Shown: positions 35,948-45,350, numbered from the stretch's first letter. The stretch is DNA of 45,638 nt from an uncultured Lachnospiraceae bacterium (GCA_947172705.1 CAMWCA010000026.1:1-45638), one strand, 5' to 3'. Program-made: numbers and translations. The notes: generated from the letters alone by a model not told the origin.

Positions 35948-37627
35948 ATGAAACAATGGAAAAGGATGGCGGCTTTTTTGGCAACAGGCGTTTTATGGAT
36001 GGGAGGAAGCTTTGACTGTCTTGCCGCGCCGGGGGTACAGGCGAATTATCGGATGGTAGATACCCTGCCGGAAGGAAAGAAAGAGTCGGAATATATTCCG
36101 CTGATCAGCGGTGATATAGAATATCAGGTAAAGGCGGGAGACACTCTGTGGGGAATTGCAAGACAGTTTTGGGGCGCTGGAAGCAAATATCAGGAGATCT
36201 GCCGTAGAAATACAGATGTTATTTATAACCCTGACGTTTTAAAGGCAGGGAATACCATTCGTATTCCGGCGTATATGTACATACCAAAGGATCGATTTGA
36301 CAGGGGCGGGCTTACCTGCAGGGAATCCATTCGCATTGCCCTGCCGGATATTGTGGACGCCAAGTATTTCCTGACTTCCAGCATCCATACACCTTACTCG
36401 TCCCAGAATCTTGCCGTCAGTTCCCTGCCGGTTACCAACCGGATGGGAGAAAATGCCCTGACGGAAAACTGGGAGGAATTTGTGGCGGAGGTGGAGCGGT
36501 GCAGCGAAACCTGCCAGGGCAGAGTATCCAATTTGAAATTTGAGAAGTACGGAATGAAAGAAGGGAGCGATCTGTGCGGCTATTCCTTTGACTTTGATAC
36601 AGGGGAAAAGATCATGAAATTTGCCCTTTTTTATCGGTTAGATATACAAAACATGGCGGAGGTGATAGGGGTACAGGAAAAGTCCAAAGCGGACAGTACC
36701 GTGGATGTGGTGGATGTGACCCGCTATATCGCCGCAAGCTTTCAGGATTATGGCAATAGGATCGGGATGGGATATGTGAAGACCACAGATAACGTAGGCG
36801 CTTTGGACTGGAATTATCCGGAACTCCACAATCCTTTTACCTTTGCCATGGAAGAGTGTATAGAGTATGCGCCGGAGCCTCAGCAGAATATGCCGGGCGA
36901 TTATGAGATCCGCTGGGAAGAACCGGTGCTGGAACAGCTGACCCGCAGCGCACTGATCGAGCTCTGGAAGCTGGAGGGAAAAGAGAAAGAGGAATTCCTG
37001 CAAAGACCCCTTATGGCAAGCGATCTGGATGTGATTCAGCGGGTATACTGTGCATTTTATCCGGAAGGTTTTCCTCATGGGAGAAAAGAGGAGGAGGATT
37101 ATAGACCCCAGCTGATTTTGGAATGCAACGGCAACTGGCAGGAAGTTAACATGGAGGAAGGCAGGGTTCTTACCTGGCAGGATTTGAAATATTTTAGAAA
37201 TGTGGAGAAACTGGAGCTTGTCACCTACACCCAGAAAGACTATTCCTTTATTGCCAATATGCCACATTTAAGGGAACTGTCCATCAGGGCAGGGAAACCG
37301 GTGGACAATGTGGCGTTCCTTTCGGAATTAAAGGAACTGCGAACCTTGAAGTTGATTCAGGACTATGACTATGATGATGAAGGGGAAGTTGCGGCATTTG
37401 AAAACATAACAGATGTTTCGGAATTAAAAAACTGCCCGCAGCTACACTATCTGTTTCTGGAAATGCCCAGATTAAAGGATTTTTCTTTTTTGGAGAGCTG
37501 TCCTCAGATTTGTACCATAGAACTTTCGGGGGAGCCGGAGGGAGAGCCTGTAGTGCCGGATTTGGAGCTTCTGCCCAACGCGAGATTTATTCATTTTTTT
37601 GAGCATAGTTTTCGATTTGAACCATAG
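35948..37627 (+). CDS. Secreted LysM protein with leucine-rich-repeat-like C-terminus
   Basis: A signal peptide (about 1-27, cut after CLAA) is followed by a LysM domain (about 59-107; YQVKAGDTLWGIARQFWGAG), so the protein is exported and binds peptidoglycan or chitin-like glycans. The middle part (about 110-390) shows no domain I recognise. The last ~150 residues resemble irregular leucine-rich repeats (LRELSIRAGKP, ELKELRTLKLIQ, CPQLHYLFLEMPRLKDFSFLESC). AAGGGGG precedes the ATG. It shares the TGATGCA-type promoter with the MBOAT/SGNH genes, suggesting a common envelope role. Function is unknown. Confidence 0.85.
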   Translation: MKQWKRMAAFLATGVLWMGGSFDCLAAPGVQANYRMVDTLPEGKKESEYIPLISGDIEYQVKAGDTLWGIARQFWGAGSKYQEICRRNTDVIYNPDVLKAGNTIRIPAYMYIPKDRFDRGGLTCRESIRIALPDIVDAKYFLTSSIHTPYSSQNLAVSSLPVTNRMGENALTENWEEFVAEVERCSETCQGRVSNLKFEKYGMKEGSDLCGYSFDFDTGEKIMKFALFYRLDIQNMAEVIGVQEKSKADSTVDVVDVTRYIAASFQDYGNRIGMGYVKTTDNVGALDWNYPELHNPFTFAMEECIEYAPEPQQNMPGDYEIRWEEPVLEQLTRSALIELWKLEGKEKEEFLQRPLMASDLDVIQRVYCAFYPEGFPHGRKEEEDYRPQLILECNGNWQEVNMEEGRVLTWQDLKYFRNVEKLELVTYTQKDYSFIANMPHLRELSIRAGKPVDNVAFLSELKELRTLKLIQDYDYDDEGEVAAFENITDVSELKNCPQLHYLFLEMPRLKDFSFLESCPQICTIELSGEPEGEPVVPDLELLPNARFIHFFEHSFRFEP

Positions 37628-37643
37628 ATGTTGGCGGATAGCG

Positions 37644-38342
37644 CTATTTATTTCTTGCTTCTGTGTCTATTGAATTAACTATTTTTTCAATATCATGTAT
37701 AAAATCTTGCACAATCTCTTTTGTAATAATGGTAACTTGTGCATCAGTATGAGCTCGGTCTGCCTGATGTGCTATTATATTTCTTCTGGTAAATAGCTCA
37801 TTCAGCCTTCTTTTTATTTTATGTTTTGGCTTTTCTGTTTCTCCTCTTTGATAGAATGCGTTATCTGCAACACGTACTAAATCGATTCCCAACAGTTTAA
37901 GCTGATTACTTACAGATTCATATGAAACCATTGTGATTACCTGATAATAACCATTTATGTATTCAAGGAACCAATCTATGTCTTCTCCGGATTTTAATGC
38001 TATTTCAATAACTTTCATACTTACTTGAAGATTGTCATATTTATCCGTTCGGTTCCAATTTTCATTATAAATTTCACATAATCCATATTTCGTCAATTCG
38101 TGCATATAAAAATCAAAAGCACTTGCCAGAAATACAATCTGTGCACGCCAGATGTTTTCTCCTTCCGTAATTTTTCCGGCTTTACATAATTCATCTGCCA
38201 CACCAAACTGTGCATTTATAGCTTGTATAGACTCGGTAAAATGTTGCAATATTTGATTTAATTCAAATCGTATAACCTCAGTGCGAAATTTGTCTCGTGT
38301 ATCTTCATTTCTTGCCGTTAAATCAAGATTTCTATCTGCCAT
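37644..38342 (-). CDS. HEPN-domain protein (RiboL-PSP-HEPN-like), putative RNase
   Basis: A 232-residue soluble all-helical protein. Near the C-terminus RRNIIAHQADR contains an Rx4H motif, the catalytic signature of HEPN ribonucleases, and the N-terminal part (IWRAQIVFLASAFDFYMHELTKYGL) fits the RiboL-PSP-HEPN group. GAGGG precedes the ATG, 12 bp after the ATPase gene. HEPN proteins of this kind act as toxins or anti-phage RNases; with the adjacent ATPase it looks like a two-gene defence or toxin module (inference). Low GC compared with the flanks suggests horizontal acquisition. Confidence 0.8.
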   Translation of the reverse strand: MADRNLDLTARNEDTRDKFRTEVIRFELNQILQHFTESIQAINAQFGVADELCKAGKITEGENIWRAQIVFLASAFDFYMHELTKYGLCEIYNENWNRTDKYDNLQVSMKVIEIALKSGEDIDWFLEYINGYYQVITMVSYESVSNQLKLLGIDLVRVADNAFYQRGETEKPKHKIKRRLNELFTRRNIIAHQADRAHTDAQVTIITKEIVQDFIHDIEKIVNSIDTEARNK

Positions 38343-38353
38343 ACAATATCCCT

Positions 38354-39604
38354 CTACCCTGAAATCCCTTCTTCCAGTTCTTGAAAGAATATTTTATTAA
38401 GCATAGGTATCGCACCGTATTTTCCAGATACATATCCTTTTTCCAGGTTTTCAGACTTACGTACATTTCTGATTTCAACAAGAGAATACAAATCTGTTGC
38501 CCGCTCTGAATTTAATTGGGTAAACCACACTTGATCTCTTCTGAATAAATCGGTATCTAACAAACTTGTGTCGTGTGTTGAAAAAACTAATTGTGCAAAT
38601 TTATCTTTTTGATATTGCTGAAATAGTTGTACAATTTGGAAAATTACAGCCTCGTGTAAGCTGGCTTCCAATTCATCACAAATAAGTATCTTTCCTTTAT
38701 TTAAAATATCTATAATAGGACAAATCATTTGAAACAGTCGTCTTACTCCCGCTGACTCCTCGGTCATCAAATCCACTTCAAATTGATCATATACTATTTT
38801 TGCTTCTATCCGGTTACCTTCTTGAGCCCCTAACAAATTTTTCAGTGTATCCGGCAATTGCAACTCCTTTTGTAAATCGGCTATTTTTATTTTTTCCAGT
38901 TTTACTTTTACATCTTTAGCTCCTGTTCCTAACGCCTGTAAAATGTTCACAAATACCTTTTTTATTGCATCATTGTTTTGCATTAACTCAATAGAATATT
39001 CTGTCCAATTATTGATTTCCGGATTGTATACTACCATGTCCGTATTGAAAAACATAAAAGCTTCTTCGATTTCTTTTACATTGCTATAATTTGCGGCACA
39101 AGATAAGAACAGCCTGTTTTCTTTCAATATGCTTATGCTTACATCAAATATATTTTTGTATCTGTCGCCAGGTATGATTTCCATTCCATCACGTTCAAAA
39201 ATTTTTACCTGCCGTCCTCTTGGAAAATAGTATAAATACTCATCTTGTATCAAATTTTGCTTCACAGAAAAACCATATGCATATCTTATATCATTTTTTA
39301 CAAATTGAATACTGTAGTTACTTGGAATCTCTTCTCCGCTTAGTTTATGACGCGCCTGAAATACCCCCTGTCCCGGTTGATGATTAATGCTATTGCTGAC
39401 CAGATCGCGCATGAAGGACAGAGCACTGATAAAATTACTTTTTCCAGACCCATTTGCTCCATATATAATTGCAGAGCGCAATACTCTTAAATTGTTAAAC
39501 TCTTTTAAAAATTCTTTAGATGTATTGTCGCTTCCTGCAATCATAGAAAAATGCACTTCTTCTTTGATTGATTTGTGATTTGAACATTTAAATTCTAATA
39601 ACAT
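38354..39604 (-). CDS. AAA/ABC-type ATPase (COG1106/RloA-like) of a defence pair
   Basis: A 416-residue SMC/OLD-like ATPase of the AAA_15/AAA_21 group. Walker A is GANGSGKSN (near residue 50), the signature-like motif is EESAGVRRLF, Walker B is LICDELEASLHE, and the H-loop is STHDTSLLD. The coiled insert between them is short. GAGGT lies 7 nt before ATG 39604 on the minus strand; the frame opens at a TTG 18 bp earlier. Relatives act in abortive infection with nuclease partners; here the partner is the HEPN protein. It has no TOPRIM domain, unlike OLD nucleases. Confidence 0.88.
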   Translation of the reverse strand: MLLEFKCSNHKSIKEEVHFSMIAGSDNTSKEFLKEFNNLRVLRSAIIYGANGSGKSNFISALSFMRDLVSNSINHQPGQGVFQARHKLSGEEIPSNYSIQFVKNDIRYAYGFSVKQNLIQDEYLYYFPRGRQVKIFERDGMEIIPGDRYKNIFDVSISILKENRLFLSCAANYSNVKEIEEAFMFFNTDMVVYNPEINNWTEYSIELMQNNDAIKKVFVNILQALGTGAKDVKVKLEKIKIADLQKELQLPDTLKNLLGAQEGNRIEAKIVYDQFEVDLMTEESAGVRRLFQMICPIIDILNKGKILICDELEASLHEAVIFQIVQLFQQYQKDKFAQLVFSTHDTSLLDTDLFRRDQVWFTQLNSERATDLYSLVEIRNVRKSENLEKGYVSGKYGAIPMLNKIFFQELEEGISG

Positions 39605-39625
39605 CTTTATTACCTCTTTCAATAT

Positions 39626-39676
39626 ATATTATCCTTGCTAGAATGTTTTGTCAATTAATTCTGCACATTTTGTGCA
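39626..39676 (-). promoter_or_regulatory. Promoter and palindrome of the HEPN-ATPase island
   Basis: On the minus strand perfect TTGACA (39654-39649), a 17-bp spacer and TAATAT (39631-39626). Just upstream of the -35 is the palindrome TGCACA-3-TGTGCA (39662-39676), a candidate operator. The further 155 bp to 39830 are AT-rich with no other visible feature. Confidence 0.65.
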
Positions 39677-39830
39677 AATTTTATTTTTAAAACATCATAT
39701 ATGCGGTTTTAAATGTAAATATATGAATGATATTTTATTTTGATTTATTTGTTACTGAAAATCAGATGGCAAAAATCTAATATTAAACGTAATTACCACT
39801 TAAAAATGCCTTCTCAATTTTTGAATTAGA

Positions 39831-39875
39831 TTGAAAAGTATCAGTAGAATATAGTAAACTATAAGTACTTTTCAA
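39831..39875 (+). promoter_or_regulatory. Perfect 10-bp inverted repeat upstream of the cyclase gene
   Basis: TTGAAAAGTA (39831-39840) and TACTTTTCAA (39866-39875), with an inner TATAG/CTATA pair. It spans the likely promoter area of the cyclase operon and could be an operator or a leader hairpin. No full sigma-A promoter with good spacing is evident. Confidence 0.5.
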
Positions 39876-39911
39876 ACAGACGAAAGAATATGTGACAGGA
39901 TGGGGGAGAGA

Positions 39912-41726
39912 ATGGTAAAAGGAAAACATAAAACAGCAGGTATTACCATAGTTGTAACTATAATGGTTATGCTGATAGCCGCTATATTCCATTATTTTGG
40001 AGCGGCTGGCACCTGGGATATGGCGGTATCTGACTGGTTGAATCAGAGAGGGTCTGTTACTAATAAGAAGATCTACATAATAGGGATCGATGATAAGACC
40101 CTGGAAAAGTATGGTCCGGTCAATACCTGGAGCAGGGATTTGCCTGCGCAGTTGGTGGAGACGCTAAATGGGGATGAAAACGCAAAACCCGCGGTGATTG
40201 GTTTCGATGTGATCTACAGTGAGAAAGGGGATCAGGCTGGGGATGAGCATTTTGCCCTTGCCTGTAGAGAAGGGGGCAATGTGGTTGCGGCGTCAAGCTT
40301 TGTCTTTAAGGAAATGCCGGAGAGAGATGATAGGGGCAGGATCGTTTACAATCCCTACCATGTGGATTATGTAATCGAGCCTTATGAGGAGCTTGGAGAA
40401 AGCGTGAAGAAAGGATATGCCAATACCATGGTGGACAGCGATGGCTATGTACGTCAGGCAATGGCATATTTGGATTATGAGGGGGAAAGAGTCTACAGCC
40501 TTTCCTCCCAGGTTTATAAGCAGTATCAGGAAAGTATGGGAAAGGAAACGATATTTCCGGAGACCTACGGAAGAAATAACAGGTATTATTTTTCCTATTC
40601 CGGTAAGCCGGGCGGGTATAGTCTGGTGTCCATGGCGGACGTGCTGGAGGGGAATGTTGATGTGAAGCTTTTTCACGATGCCATTGTACTGGTGGGCGCT
40701 TATGCTGTGGGAATGCAGGATTCCTATACGCCGGCGATCACCCATAACAGCCAGATGTATGGGGTGGAGATCCACGCCAATATTATCGAAGCGCTGTTGG
40801 AGGGGAGAACACAGATTCCTGTTTCACCCCTTGTATATGCTCTTGTAGCCGGAGTGCTGTGCGGGCTTTTCCTGATTGTAATGAGAAAATTAAAGATCAT
40901 CCCGGCAACGTTAGTGCTTGCCGGGGCGGTTGTTTTGAATTTCATTGCTGTCAAAGTGATATATGGAAGAGGGATTATAGTGCCTGTAGCGCTCCTTCCG
41001 GCGGCGTTTATTCTTATTTATCTGGGACGGATGATACAGGGATATCTGGCGGAGATCCTGCGCAGACGCCGGGTGGTAAGTGTGTTTAAGCAGTATGTAG
41101 CGCCTCAGGTGGTGGATAAGATCAGTAAGGATAAGGATTTTGAGCTGGTGCTGGGAGGAGAAAACAGGCATGTTGCCGTGCTCTTTGTGGATATCAGAGG
41201 CTTTACCACCATGTCTGAAAGCCTGCAGCCGGAGGAAGTGGTGGAGATCCTGAATGAATATTTGAGCCTTACCACCAAATCCATATTTGACAATGGGGGA
41301 ACCCTGGATAAGTTTGTGGGGGACGCTACCATGGCGGTATTTAATGCGCCTTTTGACCTGGACGATTATATTTTCCGCGCCGTTTGTACGGCATGGGATA
41401 TGAAGGCGGGTTCTGATGCCATTGCCGATCAGTTTGAAAAGCGGTTTGGAAAAAGCGTTGCCTTTGGTATTGGGGTGAACTGCGGAAATGCTGTTGTGGG
41501 CAACATCGGCTGTGAATTCCGCATGGACTATACGGCGATCGGAGACACGGTGAATACGGCGGCAAGGCTTGAGAGCAATGCAAAGCGGGGACAGATCCTG
41601 ATCAGTGAGCAGGTCTATGAGGCTGTAAAGGACAGGGTTTCGGTAACGCCCATTGGAGAGATCCCTTTAAAGGGCAAGAGCAACGGCGTATTTGTATACC
41701 AATTAGATGAGGTGAAAAGAAAATGA
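39912..41726 (+). CDS. CHASE2-domain class III adenylate cyclase
   Basis: A membrane sensor that should make cAMP. One N-terminal helix (about 11-30) leads to an external CHASE2 domain (about 40-295), then three membrane helices (about 300-370) and a cytosolic class III cyclase domain. Both metal Asp residues (Asp427 in FVDIRGFT, Asp471 in KFVGDATMAVF), Lys467 and the NTAARLES transition-state motif are intact; YTAIGDT carries the base-selecting position, so ATP is the likely substrate. ATG 39900 is an alternative start; ATG 39912 follows GGGGGAG. Its stop overlaps the next gene (ATGA). Confidence 0.92.
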   Translation: MVKGKHKTAGITIVVTIMVMLIAAIFHYFGAAGTWDMAVSDWLNQRGSVTNKKIYIIGIDDKTLEKYGPVNTWSRDLPAQLVETLNGDENAKPAVIGFDVIYSEKGDQAGDEHFALACREGGNVVAASSFVFKEMPERDDRGRIVYNPYHVDYVIEPYEELGESVKKGYANTMVDSDGYVRQAMAYLDYEGERVYSLSSQVYKQYQESMGKETIFPETYGRNNRYYFSYSGKPGGYSLVSMADVLEGNVDVKLFHDAIVLVGAYAVGMQDSYTPAITHNSQMYGVEIHANIIEALLEGRTQIPVSPLVYALVAGVLCGLFLIVMRKLKIIPATLVLAGAVVLNFIAVKVIYGRGIIVPVALLPAAFILIYLGRMIQGYLAEILRRRRVVSVFKQYVAPQVVDKISKDKDFELVLGGENRHVAVLFVDIRGFTTMSESLQPEEVVEILNEYLSLTTKSIFDNGGTLDKFVGDATMAVFNAPFDLDDYIFRAVCTAWDMKAGSDAIADQFEKRFGKSVAFGIGVNCGNAVVGNIGCEFRMDYTAIGDTVNTAARLESNAKRGQILISEQVYEAVKDRVSVTPIGEIPLKGKSNGVFVYQLDEVKRK

Positions 41727-42508
41727 GCAGAATTTATCTGATTCCAAACAGAAGCGAAATAGAGGAACTGAACCGGCTTGCAAGGGAATATGATTGCGGG
41801 TACGAGTACAATGACTTTTATGAGCCGGAGGTATTGGACGATCCCAGGAAGCAGGAAGAGATCATAGAATATTATGCCCGATACCGCAGTGATTTTTCAA
41901 AGGATACCATGCATGGCGCTTTTTTGGATATTACCATACATAGTTCAGATCCTCTGATTCGGGACGCTTCCATCCTGCGTATACGGCAATCCATGGAGAT
42001 TGCCAGGCGTATGGGGTTAAGGGGGGTGGTTTTTCATACGGCGCGGCTTGCAGGGTTTCGGGTGGACTATTACCTGAAAAATTGGCTGAAAGTAAACCAT
42101 GATTTTTTCAGAAGGCTGGCGGAAGAGTATCCGGCTCAGGAAATCTATATGGAAAATATGTTTGACGAAGCGCCGGATGTGATGGCGGAGCTTGCCGGGC
42201 GGATGGAGGATGTGAAAAATTTTGGAATATGTCTGGACTATGCCCATGCGACTTTGACAAGCTGCCCTCAAAAGGAATGGGTGGAGACCCTTGCTCCCTA
42301 TATCCGCCATATGCATATCAATGATAACGATCTGGTGAACGACCTTCACAGACCTGTAGGAACAGGGAAGATCGATTGGAAGTTTTTTGACAGGCTGATG
42401 CGGGAGCATAAAGTCGATGCAAGCGTTTTGGTGGAGATCAAGGGCTATGAGGGGCAGAGAAAATCGCTGGAATATATGAAGGAGCATGGGATTTTTCCTT
42501 TGGGATGA
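41723..42508 (+). CDS. Sugar phosphate isomerase/epimerase-like TIM barrel protein
   Basis: A 261-residue AP-endonuclease-2/xylose-isomerase-like TIM barrel. Metal-ligand regions seen are MENMFDEAPD, ICLDYAHATL, MHINDND with HRPVGTGKIDW, and VEIKGYEGQ near the C-terminus. It overlaps the cyclase stop by 4 bp, so its translation is coupled. Its substrate is unknown: members act on sugars, sugar phosphates or related polyols. Coupling to a cAMP-producing sensor is unusual and suggests a signal-linked carbohydrate step (inference). Confidence 0.88.
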   Translation: MSRIYLIPNRSEIEELNRLAREYDCGYEYNDFYEPEVLDDPRKQEEIIEYYARYRSDFSKDTMHGAFLDITIHSSDPLIRDASILRIRQSMEIARRMGLRGVVFHTARLAGFRVDYYLKNWLKVNHDFFRRLAEEYPAQEIYMENMFDEAPDVMAELAGRMEDVKNFGICLDYAHATLTSCPQKEWVETLAPYIRHMHINDNDLVNDLHRPVGTGKIDWKFFDRLMREHKVDASVLVEIKGYEGQRKSLEYMKEHGIFPLG

Positions 42509-42571
42509 GAACAGGATTTAGAAGCAGCAGACATATAAATCGTAAGAAAGCAGAATGTAGGAGAGATAAAA

Positions 42572-44038
42572 GTGTATCTGAAATATGAAGATTTTAAGAA
42601 AATACTGAATATTGGAATCAAGCTGTCAACAGAGAAGGACAGAAACAAGCTTTTGGCTTCTATTCTGGAAAGCGGTATGGAGATCACCAACTGCGATGCC
42701 AGTACTTTATATTTGTATGAAAATGAAAAATTGACCTTCAAAATTATGAAAACCCTTTCCATGGGCGTCAGCCGGGGCGTGAAGGGAGAACTGATCGAGG
42801 ATATGCCTCCGGTGCCGCTGAAGGAAGAGAATGTGTGCGCTTATACGGCGATCCACCGGGAAATTGTAAACATACCGGATGTGTACAACAGCAGCCGTTT
42901 CGATTTTTCGGGACCCAAGCGGTATGATTCTCTCACCGGGTATCTCACAAAGTCCATGTTGGTCATTCCGCTGGAGAACAATGAAAATGAATTGATAGGA
43001 GTGTTGCAGCTGATCAATGCCATGGATGGGGAGAAAAATGTGATTCCCTTTGACGAACAGTATGATATTATCATTCGTTCTCTGGGATCTATGGCGGCGA
43101 TCGAGCTTACCAATCTTTCTTATATGGACGAACTGAAAGCACAGATGTACTCCTTTGTGGAAGCGCTTACCACGGTATTGGATGAGAGAACGCCCTACAA
43201 TGCTTCTCACACGCGAAATGTAGAACGGTATGCGGGGCTTCTGGCGGATTACATTTCCGAACTCCATGAAAAGGGAGAATGCGAGGAGGATTTTGATCAG
43301 GACAGAAAAGAAAAGCTGCAGCTTGCCGCGCTGCTTCACGATATTGGAAAAATGGTGGTTCCTTTAAGCGTTATGAACCGCGCCACCCGGCTGGATAAGG
43401 GACTGGAGAAGGTAGACGACCGCTTTAAACTGCTGAAGACCTTGTATGAGGTGGATTTCCTTCGTGGAAAAATCGGGGAAGAAGCCTATGAAGAGGCAAT
43501 AAGAGATTTGGAGGATGAGCTTGCTTTTATACACAGGATCGACAGTATGGGATTTCTGGACGATGAGAATTATGAGCGGGTGTGCGAACTGGTGAAAAAG
43601 CAGCATGTAGGAGAGGATGGAACTGTTACAAAATATATTACGGATCAGGAGGCAAAGTATCTGAGCATCCGCAGGGGAACCCTCACAGAGGAAGACCGGA
43701 TGGAAATGGAAAACCATGTGGTGGTGACAGAGAAAATACTCAGCAAGGTAAGATTTAACAAGAATTATGCCATTGTACCCAAATGGGCGGCATCCCATCA
43801 TGAGCTTTTAAACGGAAGCGGCTACCCCAAACATCTTTCAGGGGATGAGCTGGATCTGGAAACGCGGATACTGACAGTGGCGGATGTATATGATGCTTTA
43901 ACAGCCTCAGACCGTCCATACAAAAAGCCCATCCCCCGGGAAAAGGCGATCGGCATTCTGAAAAGCATGGCGGAAGAGGGGAAGATCGAGCTTCGGCTGG
44001 TAGAATGGCTGTCCCAGGCTCTTGAAAGGGAGCTTTGA
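42572..44038 (+). CDS. GAF and HD-GYP domain c-di-GMP phosphodiesterase
   Basis: The N-terminal GAF domain (about 8-180) is followed by an HD-GYP domain. Catalytic residues are present: His in SHTRNVERYAG, His256-Asp257 in LLHDIGKMVVP, His in NHVVVTEKIL, His409-His410 in HHELLNGSGYP and Asp in VADVYDALTASDRPYK. About 90 extra residues sit between the HD motif and the RRGTLTEED segment that should directly follow it. The start is GTG 42572 after AGGAGAG (42559-42565); an ATG would not fit. It is 63 bp after the TIM barrel gene and 1 bp before the membrane protein gene. Confidence 0.9.
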   Translation: MYLKYEDFKKILNIGIKLSTEKDRNKLLASILESGMEITNCDASTLYLYENEKLTFKIMKTLSMGVSRGVKGELIEDMPPVPLKEENVCAYTAIHREIVNIPDVYNSSRFDFSGPKRYDSLTGYLTKSMLVIPLENNENELIGVLQLINAMDGEKNVIPFDEQYDIIIRSLGSMAAIELTNLSYMDELKAQMYSFVEALTTVLDERTPYNASHTRNVERYAGLLADYISELHEKGECEEDFDQDRKEKLQLAALLHDIGKMVVPLSVMNRATRLDKGLEKVDDRFKLLKTLYEVDFLRGKIGEEAYEEAIRDLEDELAFIHRIDSMGFLDDENYERVCELVKKQHVGEDGTVTKYITDQEAKYLSIRRGTLTEEDRMEMENHVVVTEKILSKVRFNKNYAIVPKWAASHHELLNGSGYPKHLSGDELDLETRILTVADVYDALTASDRPYKKPIPREKAIGILKSMAEEGKIELRLVEWLSQALEREL

Positions 44039-44039
44039 T

Positions 44040-45350
44040 ATGCAGGGGCTTAGAAGATTTGCCGCTCATGTGGGCCTTTTTGGAGGAATATTGGGACTGC
44101 TATGGCTTTTGCTGATGCTTTCAACCTTGATTCCAAATCAGGCGTTAAAGGAGCATATGGAGCAAAGCGCATTATCCTATAAGGAAAAACAGGCATTTTC
44201 CTTTGAAAGAGGTTCCCGTTTCTATGGAATCAGCGACAACTATGCGGACGCCATCCTGCTGAATATTAGCTGGAATATGGGAAAGGTACAGGAAAATGCC
44301 GGGAAAAATCCGGCAGCGGCTTCTCTGGATACAGGTTATTATGACGGTGGGGATCTGGGAGAAAATGCAGGGCTCTATCTTGCAGTGATAGATGACAGAG
44401 TGGAGGCTAATACAGATTACACCCGTTATTGGCATGGTTCCGCCATGTTTGTGCGGCTGCTGCATTTGATTACCGATGTAAACGGAATCAAATGGGCGGG
44501 ACTGACGGTAACGCTTTTATTTGTTGCCATTACCATTGGAATTATGATAAAGTACAGGCATTACGACCTTGCAGGGGCGCTGGTGTTATCCATGGCGGCG
44601 GTGGAAATCTGGAACATCCGGCTGAGTCTGGAATATCAGCCGGCATTTCTGATCGCTTTTATACTTTGCCCTCTTTATCTTTATGGAGAGCGGAAAAAGG
44701 AGCGGTGGCTGACTTATCTTTCGGTTTTGGGAGGAACACTGACCGGTTTTTTTGATTTCCTTACAACAGAGACGGTGGCATTGCTGCTTCCTTTGCTACT
44801 GGTGGTGGCGGTACGGGGAGCGGAGAACCGCCTGGGGGATTTTGGAAAAAGTGCAAAAATGCTGCTTTGGTGTGGTGCCGGGTGGCTTGCCGCTTATGGC
44901 GGCGCCTTTCTGGTAAAATGGACGGCGGCATCTTTGGTGACAGGTGAAAATAAATTTGCAGCGGCTTTATCCTCAGCGGGAGAGAGAATGGCAGGCAGTC
45001 TGGGAGCAGAAGGGACATTGGATTTTCCTTTGCGCATTTTGGCAGCGGTGGGGGCAAACCTTACCGTTCTTTTTGGAGGAGAAAAACGAGTGGATCTACC
45101 CAGGGTAGTGATTGGAATAGCGGTGAGCCTGTTGATCCTGGGATCGGTATTCTACTTATTTTACAGAAAAAAAGGGGACAAAACAGCGTTAAGGCTGTTG
45201 GGAATGCTTGGGGCGGTGGTGTTTTTGCGGTACATGGTGTTAAGCAATCACTCCTATCTGCATGAATTTTTTACTTATCGGGCATTGATCTGCCCGGTGT
45301 TTGCTCTTTTGGCGGGGATGACCATGTTTTTTCGGAATTCCAGGAGGTAG
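44040..45350 (+). CDS. Polytopic membrane protein, unknown
   Basis: A 436-residue protein with one N-terminal helix (about 12-35), a ~100-residue external segment (KQAFSFERGSRFYGISDNYAD region), and about eight further helices. The arrangement of an external loop after TM1 and many short helices resembles GT-C glycosyltransferases, but I see no clear catalytic motif, so I leave it unassigned. Start ATG 44040 is chosen over the upstream TTG because GGGAG lies 7 nt before it and it starts 1 nt after the HD-GYP stop. It is the last gene of the cyclase operon. Confidence 0.85.
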   Translation: MQGLRRFAAHVGLFGGILGLLWLLLMLSTLIPNQALKEHMEQSALSYKEKQAFSFERGSRFYGISDNYADAILLNISWNMGKVQENAGKNPAAASLDTGYYDGGDLGENAGLYLAVIDDRVEANTDYTRYWHGSAMFVRLLHLITDVNGIKWAGLTVTLLFVAITIGIMIKYRHYDLAGALVLSMAAVEIWNIRLSLEYQPAFLIAFILCPLYLYGERKKERWLTYLSVLGGTLTGFFDFLTTETVALLLPLLLVVAVRGAENRLGDFGKSAKMLLWCGAGWLAAYGGAFLVKWTAASLVTGENKFAAALSSAGERMAGSLGAEGTLDFPLRILAAVGANLTVLFGGEKRVDLPRVVIGIAVSLLILGSVFYLFYRKKGDKTALRLLGMLGAVVFLRYMVLSNHSYLHEFFTYRALICPVFALLAGMTMFFRNSRR

